DNA of 41,326 bases from an uncultured Enterobacterales bacterium (GCA_937981905.1 CALJMY010000166.1:1-41326), one strand, 5' to 3'; positions 18,464-28,941 are shown, numbered from the stretch's first letter. Made by a program: numbers and translations. The notes: generated by a model from the sequence alone, not told the origin.

Positions 18464-19135
18464 TTACTTGATCGATAACAAAGGTAAAAGATCCTTTGCA
18501 TGATCAATTATATGATCGCTGCCCCAGTCTGAGGTTGGATCGTCAACCGGAATGTAACCGTAATTTGCTGCAATACTAAGCATTCCGGCACTATTAGCCG
18601 ATTGTATATCTGTTCTTGCATCACCAACGTAAGCAATATATTTAGGCGCTATGTTTAACGAGTCAGCGGCTAATAATAACGGAGCAGGATCAGGTTTAGA
18701 GACATTTAACGTATCACCACAAATCACTACAGCGCAATTTTCAAGGCGGCGGTAGTGCTTCAACAACTGTTGTGTGTAAAGCGTTGGTTTGTTAGTAACG
18801 ATACCCCAAACAATATTGTTAGCATCAAGTTGATCTAATAAAAAATTAACTGATTTAAAGTAACTAGTTTGATCATTGATATAGTTGGTATAGTTGCTTA
18901 AAAACTGATCACGTAATGTACTATATTGTTCGTCAGTTAATTGATCGCCATAACCGGCTTTAACTAATGCTAAAGAACCTTGTGACGCTGTTTGGTGTAT
19001 GACCTCATCACTTAACAACGGTAAGTTATCTCTAGCTAATAACATATTAGCCGCGCCGCCAAGGTCGAGCGCGGTATCGAGCAAGGTGCCGTCTAAATCA
19101 AATAATACAGCTTTGATTGGATTGTTAGTGTTCAT
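18464..19135 (-). CDS. gph: HAD-family phosphatase, Gph/MupP type
   Basis: A 223-residue HAD hydrolase with all four motifs: FDLDGTLLDT (nucleophile Asp), VTNKP, the KPDPAP lysine segment and GDARTDIQSA. It is classed as phosphoglycolate phosphatase (Gph). In Pseudomonas the paralogue next to ubiG is MupP, which dephosphorylates MurNAc-6-phosphate in peptidoglycan recycling; the ubiG neighbourhood here makes MupP a real alternative. It lies 100 bp after ubiG on the same strand. Confidence 0.8.
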   Translation of the reverse strand: MNTNNPIKAVLFDLDGTLLDTALDLGGAANMLLARDNLPLLSDEVIHQTASQGSLALVKAGYGDQLTDEQYSTLRDQFLSNYTNYINDQTSYFKSVNFLLDQLDANNIVWGIVTNKPTLYTQQLLKHYRRLENCAVVICGDTLNVSKPDPAPLLLAADSLNIAPKYIAYVGDARTDIQSANSAGMLSIAANYGYIPVDDPTSDWGSDHIIDHAKDLLPLLSIK

Positions 19136-19235
19136 AGCGGCACATCCTACTTAATTGAAATTATATAGTTCTACTTTTAATAGATAGCTCTAGTAGAAAG
19201 TTCGAGTTCTAAAACGTTACGATTAACAACATACG

Positions 19236-19982
19236 TTATGTGTCGTCATTAAGCTGACAATGAATCAGATAATTAACCGATAAGTCATCATTTGTTTTAA
19301 ATTGTTCAGTTAATGGATTGTAATGAACACCAATCGCATCAATACAACGGGCACCACTGTTATCAACAAAACGAATTAATTCACTCGGACGAATAAATTT
19401 CTTATGATTATGTGTACCTTTGGGTACTAATTTTAACAAATGTTCAGCGCCAATAATGGCTAACAAGTAAGAGCGTGTCGTTCTATTTAACGTAGAAAAG
19501 AATACTTGACCTCCAGGTTTAACTAACTCAAAACAGGCACGAACGATAGATTGTGGGTCGGGCACATGCTCCAACATTTCCATACAAGTGACCACATCAA
19601 ATGATTGGGGTTGCTCTTTAGCTAACGTCTCAACAGGAATTTCTTGATAACTAACGTTCTTAACGCCAGTTTCTAACGCATGTAAAGTCGCAACATTTAA
19701 TGAAGCTGTTGCCATATCGATGCCCAACACATCACCGCCAAGTTTAGCCATCGACTCTGCTAAAATACCGCCACCACAACCAACATCAACAACTTTCTTA
19801 CCAAATAAGCCATCAGACTTATCACTCACATAGTTTAAGCGTGTTGGGTTCATCAAATGAAGTGGTTTAAATTCACCACTTAAATCCCACCATTGTTGTG
19901 CTAGTGCAGAAAATTTTTCGATTTCTTGTGGATCAACATTAACCGACGATTGGTGATCTGATTGAGTCTGTGAGTTAGGCAT
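19236..19982 (-). CDS. ubiG: UbiG, ubiquinone O-methyltransferase
   Basis: A 248-residue SAM-dependent methyltransferase that performs both O-methylations of ubiquinone synthesis. Motif I is [14 protein letters not shown]. The UbiG-specific [30 protein letters not shown] at the N terminus, [11 protein letters not shown] in the middle and [15 protein letters not shown] near the end are all present. It stands head-to-head with gyrA, as in E. coli. No clear ribosome site precedes its ATG. Confidence 0.96.
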   Translation of the reverse strand: MPNSQTQSDHQSSVNVDPQEIEKFSALAQQWWDLSGEFKPLHLMNPTRLNYVSDKSDGLFGKKVVDVGCGGGILAESMAKLGGDVLGIDMATASLNVATLHALETGVKNVSYQEIPVETLAKEQPQSFDVVTCMEMLEHVPDPQSIVRACFELVKPGGQVFFSTLNRTTRSYLLAIIGAEHLLKLVPKGTHNHKKFIRPSELIRFVDNSGARCIDAIGVHYNPLTEQFKTNDDLSVNYLIHCQLNDDT

Positions 19983-20299
19983 AAAGAGTAATAATGTATA
20001 AACGAAAAGTTGTCATTATTATAAGGGGGTTGTTATAACAAGCACAACCCTCACGCTAGTCAATTTTAACGCGAAATAACGAGTTACATTAATGGTTAAT
20101 AAATGAACGGTAAACTGTCAATTTTATCAAATATGGCCGTTAATGCCCCTAGAAGCCAAAATTAAGCGATATTACCGCTAGCATCAACAAGATACTATGC
20201 TAGAATCAAGCACTATTTTTTGAATTTTACGCCATCTGAATAAGAACAATTATAGCGTGGAATGTTTTATATCTACAAAAACAGGGATTTTAGGGACTT
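19983..20299. promoter_or_regulatory. Divergent ubiG / gyrA promoter region
   Basis: No gene is seen in these 317 bp. A possible gyrA -10 is TAGAAT near 20199-20204 with only a weak -35. The gyrA ribosome site is AGGG within the 10 bases before the ATG. DNA gyrase genes are often supercoiling-controlled with poor -35 elements, but nothing here proves it. Confidence 0.3.
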
Positions 20300-22942
20300 A
20301 TGACTGAGTTGGACAAAAATGTATCTCCGATGAATATCGAAGACGAATTAAAGAACTCGTACCTAGATTATGCGATGAGTGTAATCGTAGGCCGTGCATT
20401 ACCTGATGTTCGTGATGGTTTAAAACCCGTACATCGCCGTGTACTTTTTGCAATGAATGTATTGAACAATGATTGGAATAAAGCATACAAGAAATCAGCC
20501 CGTGTGGTTGGTGACGTAATCGGTAAATATCATCCACATGGTGATACTGCTGTTTATGACACTATCGTACGTATGGCACAGCCGTTCTCATTACGTTATC
20601 CACTAGTTGATGGCCAAGGTAACTTTGGTTCTGTTGATGGTGATAGCGCAGCAGCAATGCGTTATACCGAAATTCGCATGAAGAAAATGGCACATTCGTT
20701 ACTTATCGATCTTGAAAAAGAAACGGTAGACTTCGCGCCTAACTATGACGGTACAGAACATATTCCCGTTGTACTACCAACGCGTATTCCTAATCTATTA
20801 GTGAATGGTTCGTCAGGTATTGCTGTAGGGATGGCAACAAACATTCCACCGCATAACTTAAATGAAGTAATATCTGGTTGTTTAGCATTTATTAAAAACG
20901 AAGATATCACCATTGAAGAGCTTCTAGAATTCATCCCTGGTCCTGATTTCCCAACGGCAGGTATCATTAGTGGTCGTCAAGGTATTGTTGATGCGTACAA
21001 AACAGGCCGCGGTAAAGTAAGAATTCGTGCCCGCGCTGAAGTGGAAGTAGCCGACAACGGTAAAGAAACGATTATTGTTCACGAACTTCCTTATCAAGTA
21101 AATAAAGCTCGCCTAATTGAAAAAATGGCTGAGCTTGTTCGTGATAAGAAAGTAGAAGGTATTAGTGCACTACGTGATGAGTCTGATAAAGACGGCATGC
21201 GTATGGTTATTGAAATCAAACGCGGCGAAGTGGGCGAAGTTGTTTTAAATAACTTATATTCACAAACGCAAATGCAAGTGTCTTTCGGTATCAACATGGT
21301 GGCACTTGAGGACAACCGTCCTAAATTGTTTAACCTTAAAGAAATGTTATCTAGTTTTGTACGTCATCGCCGTGAAGTTGTAACACGCCGTACTGTATTT
21401 GAACTGCGTAAAGCCCGCGAACGCGCTCATATTTTAGAATCACTAGCGATTGCGCTAGCAAATATTGAACCTGTTATTGAGCTTATTCGTAATTCACCAA
21501 CACCAGCAGAGGCTAAAGTTGCTTTAGTCGCTAAAGGTTGGGAGTTAGGTAATGTTGCAGCCATGCTTGAAAGTGCTGGTGATGATGCGGCTCGTCCTGA
21601 ATGGTTAGAACCAGAATTTGGTATTCGTGATGGTCTTTACTATTTAACAGAGACTCAAGCACAAGCTATTTTAGAATTACGTCTTCACCGTTTAACTGGT
21701 TTAGAACATGAAAAAATCTTGGGTGAATACAAAGAGATTCTAGAGTTAATCGCTGAATTACTTCACATTTTAGGTTCTCCTGAGCGTCTAATGGAAGTGA
21801 TTGTTGAAGAGCTAGAAGCTGTTCTTGAAGAATTTGGTGATGAGCGCCGCACAGAAATTACTAATGCGTCACATGATTTATCATTAGAAGATCTAATTAC
21901 TGAAGAAGACGTTGTAGTTACTTTATCGCACGAAGGTTATGTTAAGTATCAGCCATTGACTGAATACGAAGCACAGCGCCGTGGTGGTAAAGGTAAAGCA
22001 GCAACGAAGATGAAAGATGAAGATTTCATCGAACGTCTGTTAGTAGCAAATACACATGACACCATGTTGTGTTTCTCTAACCGCGGTAAAATGTACTGGC
22101 TTAAAACTTATCAACTACCATTAGCTTCTCGTCAAGCTCGTGGTAAGCCAATTGTTAACTTACTACCGCTTGAAAAAGATGAACGTATTACTGCTATTCT
22201 ACCAGTTCGTGAATACACAGAAGACAAGTGTATTTTAATGGCAACTGCTGCAGGTACGGTTAAGAAAACTAACCTAACAGCTTACTCTCGTCCACGTGCT
22301 AACGGTATTATTGCTGTTAATCTACGTGATGATGATGAATTAGTTGGCGTAGCGTTAACAGAAGATGACAGCGAAATCATGTTGTTTTCTGATGAAGGTA
22401 AAGTAGTTCGCTTTAGCCAAGAGCAATGTCGTGCAATCGGCCGTACAGGTACGGGTGTTCGCGGTATGAAGCTTAAAGAAGGTCAAAAAGTAGTATCACT
22501 TATCGTTCCTCATGGTGATGGTTGTATTTTAACTGTGACTGAAAATGGTTACGGTAAACGTACAGTGCTAGAAGATTACCCTGCGAAGAGTCGTGCAACA
22601 CAAGGTGTTGTATCGATTAAAGTAAGCGAACGTAATGGCTTAGTAATTGGCGCTGTTCAAGTTGATGAAAATGATGAAATCATGATTATCTCTAACAAAG
22701 GCACGCTAGTTCGTACACCTGTTGAAGGCGTTTCAACGGTTGGTCGTAACACGCAAGGTGTGACGCTAATTCGTACTGTTGAAGGTGAGAAAGTTGTTGC
22801 ACTACAACGCATCGAAGAAATAGATACAACAGAGGTTGTTGAAGGCGATGTTGTTGAAGGTGAAGTGATTGAAGGCGAACAAGCTGCAAATGCTAGCAGT
22901 TCAGAGTCGAGTGATGTAACACCACCGACTGACGCCGAGTAA
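20300..22942 (+). CDS. gyrA: GyrA, DNA gyrase subunit A
   Basis: The 880-residue breakage-reunion subunit of DNA gyrase. Numbering equals E. coli at the active site: catalytic Arg121-Tyr122 (AAAMRYTE). The quinolone-determining region reads GDTAVYDT, with Thr83 and Asp87. The C-terminal wrapping domain begins with the GyrA box QRRGGKG near residue 560 and holds repeated beta-blades. The last 40 residues are an acidic tail. It is transcribed away from ubiG and ends in a strong terminator. Confidence 0.98.
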   Translation: MTELDKNVSPMNIEDELKNSYLDYAMSVIVGRALPDVRDGLKPVHRRVLFAMNVLNNDWNKAYKKSARVVGDVIGKYHPHGDTAVYDTIVRMAQPFSLRYPLVDGQGNFGSVDGDSAAAMRYTEIRMKKMAHSLLIDLEKETVDFAPNYDGTEHIPVVLPTRIPNLLVNGSSGIAVGMATNIPPHNLNEVISGCLAFIKNEDITIEELLEFIPGPDFPTAGIISGRQGIVDAYKTGRGKVRIRARAEVEVADNGKETIIVHELPYQVNKARLIEKMAELVRDKKVEGISALRDESDKDGMRMVIEIKRGEVGEVVLNNLYSQTQMQVSFGINMVALEDNRPKLFNLKEMLSSFVRHRREVVTRRTVFELRKARERAHILESLAIALANIEPVIELIRNSPTPAEAKVALVAKGWELGNVAAMLESAGDDAARPEWLEPEFGIRDGLYYLTETQAQAILELRLHRLTGLEHEKILGEYKEILELIAELLHILGSPERLMEVIVEELEAVLEEFGDERRTEITNASHDLSLEDLITEEDVVVTLSHEGYVKYQPLTEYEAQRRGGKGKAATKMKDEDFIERLLVANTHDTMLCFSNRGKMYWLKTYQLPLASRQARGKPIVNLLPLEKDERITAILPVREYTEDKCILMATAAGTVKKTNLTAYSRPRANGIIAVNLRDDDELVGVALTEDDSEIMLFSDEGKVVRFSQEQCRAIGRTGTGVRGMKLKEGQKVVSLIVPHGDGCILTVTENGYGKRTVLEDYPAKSRATQGVVSIKVSERNGLVIGAVQVDENDEIMIISNKGTLVRTPVEGVSTVGRNTQGVTLIRTVEGEKVVALQRIEEIDTTEVVEGDVVEGEVIEGEQAANASSSESSDVTPPTDAE

Positions 22943-22954
22943 ACTTACATTGTT

Positions 22955-22980
22955 AAAAAGCGCCTAACGGCGCTTTTTTT
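22955..22980 (+). terminator. Intrinsic terminator after gyrA
   Basis: A 10-bp stem AAAAAGCGCC / GGCGCTTTTT with a TAAC loop, followed by a run of seven Ts overlapping the arm. It lies 13 nt after the gyrA stop. Confidence 0.93.
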
Positions 22981-23039
22981 GTTTATGCCCATTGGGGGAT
23001 AAACGTTAAAGATTTTAAAAATTAAATATAGGAAACACC

Positions 23040-24122
23040 ATGACAAAGGTATACAACTTTTGTGCAGGACCAGCAATGCTACCTGCCGCTGTGATGAAAA
23101 AAGCGCAACAAGAATTTATTGACTGGCAAAGTCACGGCATTTCAATTATGGAATTTAGCCACCGTGATAAAAACTACATGGCGGTGGCACAAGAAGCCGA
23201 AGCTAATTTACGTAAATTAATGAACATTCCAGAGAACTACCGCGTGTTATTTTGTCATGGCGGTGGTCGTGGTCAATTCTCTGCTGTACCATTAAACCTT
23301 ATTGGTTTAACGGGTAAAGCTGATTACTTAGTGACTGGCTCATGGTCGAAATCAGCGGTAACTGAAGCGCAAAAATATGGTGAAATCAACGTGGTTGCAC
23401 AACCTGCTAACATTGATGGTTTAAACACTGTAGCACCTCGTTCAACGTGGAATGTAAGCGACGATGCTGCTTATTTCCATTATTGCCCGAACGAAACCGT
23501 TGATGGTATCGAAATGAGCGAAGAGCCAGAAGTTAACGCGCCATTAGTGGCTGACTTATCTTCAACTATTTTATCGCGTGAAATTGATGTGTCTAAATAC
23601 GGCGTAATCTACGCAGGTGCGCAAAAGAACATCGGACCATCAGGCTTATCAATTGTGATTGTGCGTGAAGACTTAATGGGTAATGCACTACCAATGACGC
23701 CATCAATCTTTGATTATCAGCTTACTAGCGATAACGATTCAATGTTTAACACACCGCCTACATTCGCTTGGTATCTAGCAGGTGAAGTCTTCAAATGGTT
23801 GTTAGAGCAGGGCGGCGTTAAAGCGATGGAACAACGCAACATCGAAAAAGCCGAGTTACTATACGATACGATCGACAGCTTAGATTTCTATCAAAATAAA
23901 GTAGAACCTAACCATCGTTCTCGCATGAATGTCACTTTCCAATTAACCGATAGTTCATTAGATGCATTGTTCTTAGAACAATCTAAAGCGGCTGGTTTAA
24001 TGGCGCTTAAAGGTCATCGAAGTGTTGGCGGTATGCGAGCAAGTATTTACAACGCAATGCCATTAGAAGGTGTTCAAGCGCTTGTTTCATTTATGAAACA
24101 ATTCGCAGCAGAAAACGCGTAA
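23040..24122 (+). CDS. serC: SerC, phosphoserine / phosphohydroxythreonine aminotransferase
   Basis: A 360-residue PLP enzyme for serine synthesis and for pyridoxal 5'-phosphate synthesis. It has the typical start [12 protein letters not shown], then [23 protein letters not shown] and the PLP-lysine segment [12 protein letters not shown], with the C-terminal [17 protein letters not shown]. The ribosome site AGGAAA precedes the ATG. It follows gyrA, as in many gammaproteobacteria, but here is followed by nhaA instead of aroA. Confidence 0.97.
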   Translation: MTKVYNFCAGPAMLPAAVMKKAQQEFIDWQSHGISIMEFSHRDKNYMAVAQEAEANLRKLMNIPENYRVLFCHGGGRGQFSAVPLNLIGLTGKADYLVTGSWSKSAVTEAQKYGEINVVAQPANIDGLNTVAPRSTWNVSDDAAYFHYCPNETVDGIEMSEEPEVNAPLVADLSSTILSREIDVSKYGVIYAGAQKNIGPSGLSIVIVREDLMGNALPMTPSIFDYQLTSDNDSMFNTPPTFAWYLAGEVFKWLLEQGGVKAMEQRNIEKAELLYDTIDSLDFYQNKVEPNHRSRMNVTFQLTDSSLDALFLEQSKAAGLMALKGHRSVGGMRASIYNAMPLEGVQALVSFMKQFAAENA

Positions 24123-24140
24123 TTATTACTTACCAATATT

Positions 24141-24177
24141 AAAGTGAGGCAGTTTATTCCTGTCTCACTTTTTCTTT
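24141..24177 (+). terminator. Intrinsic terminator after serC
   Basis: A 12-bp stem AAAGTGAGGCAG / CTGTCTCACTTT (one G-T pair, seven-base loop) followed by a T-rich stretch, 18 nt after the serC stop. Confidence 0.92.
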
Positions 24178-24331
24178 CACTTCCTACCAAATCTTTCCTT
24201 ATGCTTATCTCCACATATTATTCTTAAAATTAACAGCTTGATATAAGATATAGATAAATGTAAGACATATTATGTCGACATGTTTGTTTAATTCTTCTAA
24301 TATATATTTTTTTACTTTTGGATATTATTGA

Positions 24332-25519
24332 ATGAAAACAGTTATAGAAGAATTTATCAAAAAAGAATCTTCAGCGGGCGTGATATTAATCTTTGTTACT
24401 ATCTTTGCTTTATTATTGAAAAATACGGGCTTTTCCGATCTTTATGATTCTTTTCTTGCGACGCCAGTCGAGGTTCGTTTTGGCGCACTTCACATCGATA
24501 AACCGCTATTACTTTGGATCAACGATGGCTTAATGGCTATCTTTTTCTTATTGATTGGACTTGAGGTTAAACGAGAAATATTAGAAGGGCACTTATCTTC
24601 ATTTTCTCAAATAGCTTTGCCAGGCTTTGCTGCTGTCGGCGGTATGGTTGTTCCAGCGGCTGTCTATTTATTCTTTGTAGGTACAGATTCAGTAGGTACA
24701 CAAGGCTGGGCAATACCAACAGCAACAGATATTGCGTTTGCATTAGGTGTTCTCTCATTACTTGGTAAGAGAGTACCCGTGTCTCTTAAGATATTTTTAA
24801 TGGCATTAGCTATTATTGATGATTTAGGCGCTATTGTTATCATCGCGTTATTTTATACCGCAGAATTATCGACATTGTCCATTGCTGTTGCTGCGGCGGC
24901 TATCGCTGTTCTGTTCATTATGAATAGACTTGGTGTAGACCGTAAAGCGGCTTACATCTTAGTAGGTATTGTTTTATGGGTTAGTGTATTAAAATCAGGT
25001 GTACACGCGACGCTTGCTGGCGTTGCATTAGCATTCTCTATTCCATTAACACAACGTAAAGTTATAGCCGGAAATATTAAACGCTCAATGCTTAAATCGA
25101 TGGAACATGACTTACATTATTGGGTTGCCTTCTTTATCTTACCGCTATTTGCATTTGTAAATGCAGGTGTTGATTTTAGAACAATATCAGTTGACCAGAT
25201 ATTAACACCAGTACCGTTAGGTATTGCTGCTGGATTATTTATTGGTAAGCAAGTTGGTGTGTTTGTCTTTAGCTTTATTGCTATCAAACTAGGCTTGGCT
25301 AAATTACCAGAAAATAGTAACTATATGCAGCTATATGGTGTGTCGATACTAACGGGTATTGGTTTTACCATGAGTTTGTTTGTAAACTCACTCGCATTCC
25401 CTGATCCAACTATGTTTATGTTTGCCGATAAACTGGCTATTTTAGTTGGCTCATTTGGTGCTGGTATTTTAGGTTATCTGATTTTACGTTTTACATCAGA
25501 GAATAAAGTACAACATTAA
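24332..25519 (+). CDS. nhaA: NhaA, Na+/H+ antiporter
   Basis: A 395-residue inner-membrane antiporter that exports Na+ (and Li+) in exchange for two H+. About twelve hydrophobic helices are seen. The double-Asp ion site lies in LAIIDDLGAIVIIALFY (TM5, equal to Asp163/Asp164 of E. coli). Other family segments are NDGLMAIFFLLIGLEVKRE, PTATDIAFALGVL and GIGFTMSLFVNSLAF. It fits a marine lifestyle. It is a single gene followed by a 12-bp hairpin without a T-tract. Confidence 0.96.
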   Translation: MKTVIEEFIKKESSAGVILIFVTIFALLLKNTGFSDLYDSFLATPVEVRFGALHIDKPLLLWINDGLMAIFFLLIGLEVKREILEGHLSSFSQIALPGFAAVGGMVVPAAVYLFFVGTDSVGTQGWAIPTATDIAFALGVLSLLGKRVPVSLKIFLMALAIIDDLGAIVIIALFYTAELSTLSIAVAAAAIAVLFIMNRLGVDRKAAYILVGIVLWVSVLKSGVHATLAGVALAFSIPLTQRKVIAGNIKRSMLKSMEHDLHYWVAFFILPLFAFVNAGVDFRTISVDQILTPVPLGIAAGLFIGKQVGVFVFSFIAIKLGLAKLPENSNYMQLYGVSILTGIGFTMSLFVNSLAFPDPTMFMFADKLAILVGSFGAGILGYLILRFTSENKVQH

Positions 25520-25528
25520 TGACTGCTT

Positions 25529-25564
25529 AGCGAAGAAGTGTAGTGATAAGCTCACTTCTTCGCT
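25529..25564 (+). other. Strong hairpin after nhaA without a T-tract
   Basis: Perfect 12-bp arms AGCGAAGAAGTG and CACTTCTTCGCT enclose a 12-base loop, 9 nt after the nhaA stop. The bases that follow (GATATATAAC) are not a T-run, so it is either a weak or factor-assisted terminator, an mRNA-stability element or a palindromic binding site for the che operon start. Confidence 0.65.
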
Positions 25565-25598
25565 GATATATAACTTTCCCTTTATTATCAACTTCTTC

Positions 25599-25628
25599 TT
25601 GACTCTAGTACAAAAACATAGATATTCT
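25599..25628 (+). promoter_or_regulatory. Candidate sigma-70 promoter of the chemotaxis operon
   Basis: TTGACT (25599-25604) and TATTCT (25623-25628) with an 18-nt spacer lie about 35 bp before the first gene. No FliA (sigma-28) pattern was found in this gap, which suggests the operon is not in the flagellar late class. Confidence 0.4.
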
Positions 25629-25662
25629 AGCTCCTCTATAAATATAGAATCAAGGATATTGC

Positions 25663-25950
25663 ATGGACGCGATCACATTACCATTACCTCAATCGTTAGA
25701 TATTTCATTAGTTAATGAAACTAAAAATACGATACTTGAACAAATCCAATCCGATAACCCTATTAAACATATATACATTGATGCAATAAAATTAGTCCGT
25801 ATCGACACGGCTGGTTTGCAGTTATTGACTGCACTTGTAACTCATTGTAATGCTAAAAATATAAAATTTTCGTGGAAAAACATAAATAACGAACTCACAC
25901 AAAGTGCATTAAGTTTGGGATTATTTGATGTTCTAAAGCTTAATCAATAG
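25663..25950 (+). CDS. STAS-domain protein, first gene of the chemotaxis operon
   Basis: A 95-residue single STAS domain, like anti-sigma-factor antagonists of the SpoIIAA type. The segment normally phosphorylated reads RIDTAGLQLL: the usual Ser of the D-S-x-G motif is Thr here. Its place 22 nt before cheY points to a role in the chemotaxis system, and similar STAS genes head other che operons. No partner kinase of the SpoIIAB type is in the window. Its function in chemotaxis is unproven. Confidence 0.82.
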   Translation: MDAITLPLPQSLDISLVNETKNTILEQIQSDNPIKHIYIDAIKLVRIDTAGLQLLTALVTHCNAKNIKFSWKNINNELTQSALSLGLFDVLKLNQ

Positions 25951-25972
25951 TCCTAAATTATAGGAAAGTATA

Positions 25973-26335
25973 ATGGCAAAGATCTTAATAGTTGATGACT
26001 CTGTTTCAATTAGAAACATGGTTACATTCACTCTTAAACAGCAAGATTACGAAACAGTAGAAGCCTGTGATGGCCAAGATGGCTTAGAAAAAGCTAAAAA
26101 TGAACGTTTTGATTTAATCATTACTGATGTAAACATGCCCGGCATAGATGGTATTGATTTATGTAAAGAAATTAGACAATTACCAGCGTTTAAATTTACG
26201 CCAATTTTAATGTTAACCACTGAAAGTTCGCCAGAAATGAAACAACGCGGCAAGGAAGCTGGGGCTACTGGATGGCTGGTGAAACCATTTAATCCTGAAA
26301 AATTATTGTTAACCATCAAACGTGTCATAAGGTAA
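25973..26335 (+). CDS. cheY: CheY, stand-alone response regulator
   Basis: A 120-residue single receiver domain. Acidic pocket Asp8-Asp9 (VDDS), phospho-acceptor Asp52 (ITDVNMP), Thr82/Thr83 (MLTTE) and Lys104 (VKPF) are all present. It receives phosphate from the CheA encoded 9 nt downstream. The output target may be the flagellar switch or another partner, since no flagellar genes are nearby. Confidence 0.93.
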   Translation: MAKILIVDDSVSIRNMVTFTLKQQDYETVEACDGQDGLEKAKNERFDLIITDVNMPGIDGIDLCKEIRQLPAFKFTPILMLTTESSPEMKQRGKEAGATGWLVKPFNPEKLLLTIKRVIR

Positions 26336-26344
26336 GCATCGTAT

Positions 26345-28417
26345 ATGAGTATTGACCTGTCGCAATTTATTCCAACATTCTTAGACGAAAGTTTCGAAGG
26401 ATTGGCACTCATGGAATCAAGCTTGCTCAATATTGAACAAGGCGATGTCGATATTATTAATGCTATTTTTCGTACTGCACATTCAATTAAAGGCGGTGCT
26501 GGTACGTTTGGTTTTGTGCACGTAACAGACTTTACTCATGAAGTTGAGACATTACTTGATGAAATGCGAGATGGTCGACGTGATATTAATAAAGATGACA
26601 CAAACCTATTATTACAATCAATAGACTGTATTAAGTTATTGATTGAAGCAGCACGTGATGGGATTGAATGCGATAACCTCAATGTAGTAAACGTTAAAAA
26701 AGCACTTGAAAAGACGCTAAAAATAGAAAGTATTACCAATTCGAATATGGTTGAAAACACTATTGAACCTAAAGGCGTTGGCCAATGGGCAATCAATTTT
26801 AAACCTCATTTAGACATGCTAAAAACAGGTAATGATGCCATTAATATTATTAATGCATTAACTGACTTAGGCACTGTTACTCAAACTATCGATCATACAA
26901 ATATTCCAGAATTATCATCATTAAACGGTGAAGACTGTTATTTGTCATGGCAACTTACACTTAATTCAAATTGTGCACGTTCAGACATCGATGAAATATT
27001 TGAATGGGTAGAGGATGAATGTGATTTAGTAATAACGTTTGTAGAAACATCTAACAACGCTATTAATAATATTACTGAGCAACCAACCAATAGCGACATT
27101 CAAACGGCAACCGAAATAAATAATAAATCACTGCCCAATGTTAAAGCTACTCCAGAAATAGCCACTAATAATACATCAATGTCAGTTTTTGAAAGTGCTT
27201 CTATTCGTGTCGGCATAGATAAAGTTGATACTTTGATGAACCGTGTTGGTGAGCTTGTTATTACTCAAGCAATGTTAAAACAAATTGGTAGTGATTTATT
27301 AAATCATGATCATCAATTAGCCGCTAAGCTCATTGATGGATTAGCACAGTTAGAAAGTAATACCCGAGAATTACAAGAAGATGTCATGCGAATACGCATG
27401 TTACCTGTGAGTTTTGTCTTCAATCGATTTCCTCGTATGGTTTATGATATTAGCGCTAAATTAAATAAGAAAATTGAGTTGAAGTTTTCCGGTGAAAATA
27501 CCGAAATAGATAAAACGGTGATGGAAAAAATAGGTGACCCACTTATTCATTTAGTCAGAAACTCTTTAGATCATGGTATAGAAACTCCCCAAGAGCGTAT
27601 AACAATGGGCAAACCCGAAACAGGGCTCGTTCATTTAAAAGCTTATCATCAAGGCGGTTATATAATTATTGATATTATTGATGATGGTCGTGGATTAAAT
27701 AGTGCTGTTATTAAGCAAAAAGCATTAGAAAAAGGGCTAATCACTAATGAGCAAGAGCTTAGCGAGCAAGATATTAATGAATTAATTTTCACGCCCGGAT
27801 TTTCCACATCTCAAGAAATTAATGATTTATCTGGGCGCGGCGTAGGCATGGACGTTGTTAGGCGAAATATAGAATCACTAGGCGGTCACGTTACCGTTGC
27901 ATCAATATCTGGACAGGGTTCTACATTTTCAGTCAGTCTACCGTTAACACTAGCTATTCTCGATGGTCAATTAATTAAAGTGGCTAATGAAACTTATATC
28001 GTGCCACTTATTTCTATCGTCGAATCGGCTCAAATCAATAATAAACAAGTCAAAGCCGTTGCTGGGCGTTCAAGTGTTTATTTATTTAGAGAAGAATATA
28101 TTCCTATCTACTCAATAAAACGATTATTTTCTTTGCCACAAACAGCAGAAAAGTATGAAGAAGAAATGATAGTCATCGTTGAAAACAATGGTCAAAAATA
28201 CGCATTATTAGTCGATGAATTATTAGACCAACAACAGTTTGTTTTAAAGAACCTCGATACTAATTATATGGCTGTAGATGGCATTGCTGGCGCTACTATT
28301 TTGGGGAACGGTAATGTTGCATTAATTATTGATATCCGAGGTGTCATTCATTTAAATCAATTCATAAAAGATGATGAATTAGATGTTGTTGATTATACCG
28401 CCGAGGGTGCAGCATGA
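26345..28417 (+). CDS. cheA: CheA, chemotaxis histidine kinase
   Basis: A 690-residue kinase with the P1-P5 order. P1 (residues 1-110) has phospho-His46 in FRTAHSIKGGAG. A P2-like CheY-binding domain lies around residues 148-240. P3 dimerisation helices follow from about 283 (IRVGIDKVDTLMNRVGELVI). The P4 kinase has the N-box HLVRNSLDHGIE, DDGRGL and GRGVGMDVVRRNIESLGG. P5 is a CheW-like domain from about residue 545. The start lies 9 nt after cheY; the stop overlaps the cheW start (ATGA). Confidence 0.97.
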   Translation: MSIDLSQFIPTFLDESFEGLALMESSLLNIEQGDVDIINAIFRTAHSIKGGAGTFGFVHVTDFTHEVETLLDEMRDGRRDINKDDTNLLLQSIDCIKLLIEAARDGIECDNLNVVNVKKALEKTLKIESITNSNMVENTIEPKGVGQWAINFKPHLDMLKTGNDAINIINALTDLGTVTQTIDHTNIPELSSLNGEDCYLSWQLTLNSNCARSDIDEIFEWVEDECDLVITFVETSNNAINNITEQPTNSDIQTATEINNKSLPNVKATPEIATNNTSMSVFESASIRVGIDKVDTLMNRVGELVITQAMLKQIGSDLLNHDHQLAAKLIDGLAQLESNTRELQEDVMRIRMLPVSFVFNRFPRMVYDISAKLNKKIELKFSGENTEIDKTVMEKIGDPLIHLVRNSLDHGIETPQERITMGKPETGLVHLKAYHQGGYIIIDIIDDGRGLNSAVIKQKALEKGLITNEQELSEQDINELIFTPGFSTSQEINDLSGRGVGMDVVRRNIESLGGHVTVASISGQGSTFSVSLPLTLAILDGQLIKVANETYIVPLISIVESAQINNKQVKAVAGRSSVYLFREEYIPIYSIKRLFSLPQTAEKYEEEMIVIVENNGQKYALLVDELLDQQQFVLKNLDTNYMAVDGIAGATILGNGNVALIIDIRGVIHLNQFIKDDELDVVDYTAEGAA

Positions 28418-28914
28418 TTGATGAAGAGATTATAGATATTGATGAACAAGGCCAGCAATTTTTATCATTTATCTTGGCAGGTGAAGAATATGCAATTGAT
28501 ATTTTAAAGGTTCAAGAACTTAGAGAGTGGAGCCAAACGACGCTCGTCCCTAATAGTCCGAATTATATCGATGGCGTAATGAATTTAAGGGGACAAATAA
28601 TCCCTGTGATTAATCTTAGAAAACGATTTAATTTACCTAATGACCATACTTTGAATAATCGTATTGTCATTGTTCTAAATATTAATGATGGCACACGTTT
28701 CAGATTAATGGGATTGCTGGTGGACTCTTTTTCACAAACTTATGATATTAATGAAAAAGACATCAAACCAGCGCCCAGTAAAATTAGTATTATTGATGAT
28801 GAATTTATAATTGGGTTATCTACTATAGACAATAAAATGCTTATTTTATTAGACGTTAACCAACTATTGTCATCTAAAGAATTGTCACTACAAAAGACAA
28901 ACCATGTCGCTTAA
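28414..28914 (+). CDS. cheW: CheW, receptor-kinase coupling protein (first copy)
   Basis: A 166-residue CheW domain. The characteristic strands are FLSFILAGEEYAIDILKVQELREW, the NLRGQIIPVINLRKRFNL core and LLVDSFSQTYDI. It couples receptors to CheA. It overlaps cheA by four bases and is followed after 27 nt by the receptor gene. A second cheW with about 50 percent visible likeness lies at 34082-34588. Confidence 0.95.
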   Translation: MIDEEIIDIDEQGQQFLSFILAGEEYAIDILKVQELREWSQTTLVPNSPNYIDGVMNLRGQIIPVINLRKRFNLPNDHTLNNRIVIVLNINDGTRFRLMGLLVDSFSQTYDINEKDIKPAPSKISIIDDEFIIGLSTIDNKMLILLDVNQLLSSKELSLQKTNHVA

Positions 28915-28941
28915 TGGATTAAATGTTCGAGGAGAACAATA

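Noticed and set aside
18271-18471. 66-codon plus-strand frame beginning with GTG
   Set aside because: It overlaps the DnaA box, is made of AT-rich low-complexity aromatic codons and has no ribosome site or family likeness.
24178-24331. Possible promoter elements before nhaA
   Set aside because: The stretch is AT-rich with many weak -10-like words, and none stands out enough to annotate.
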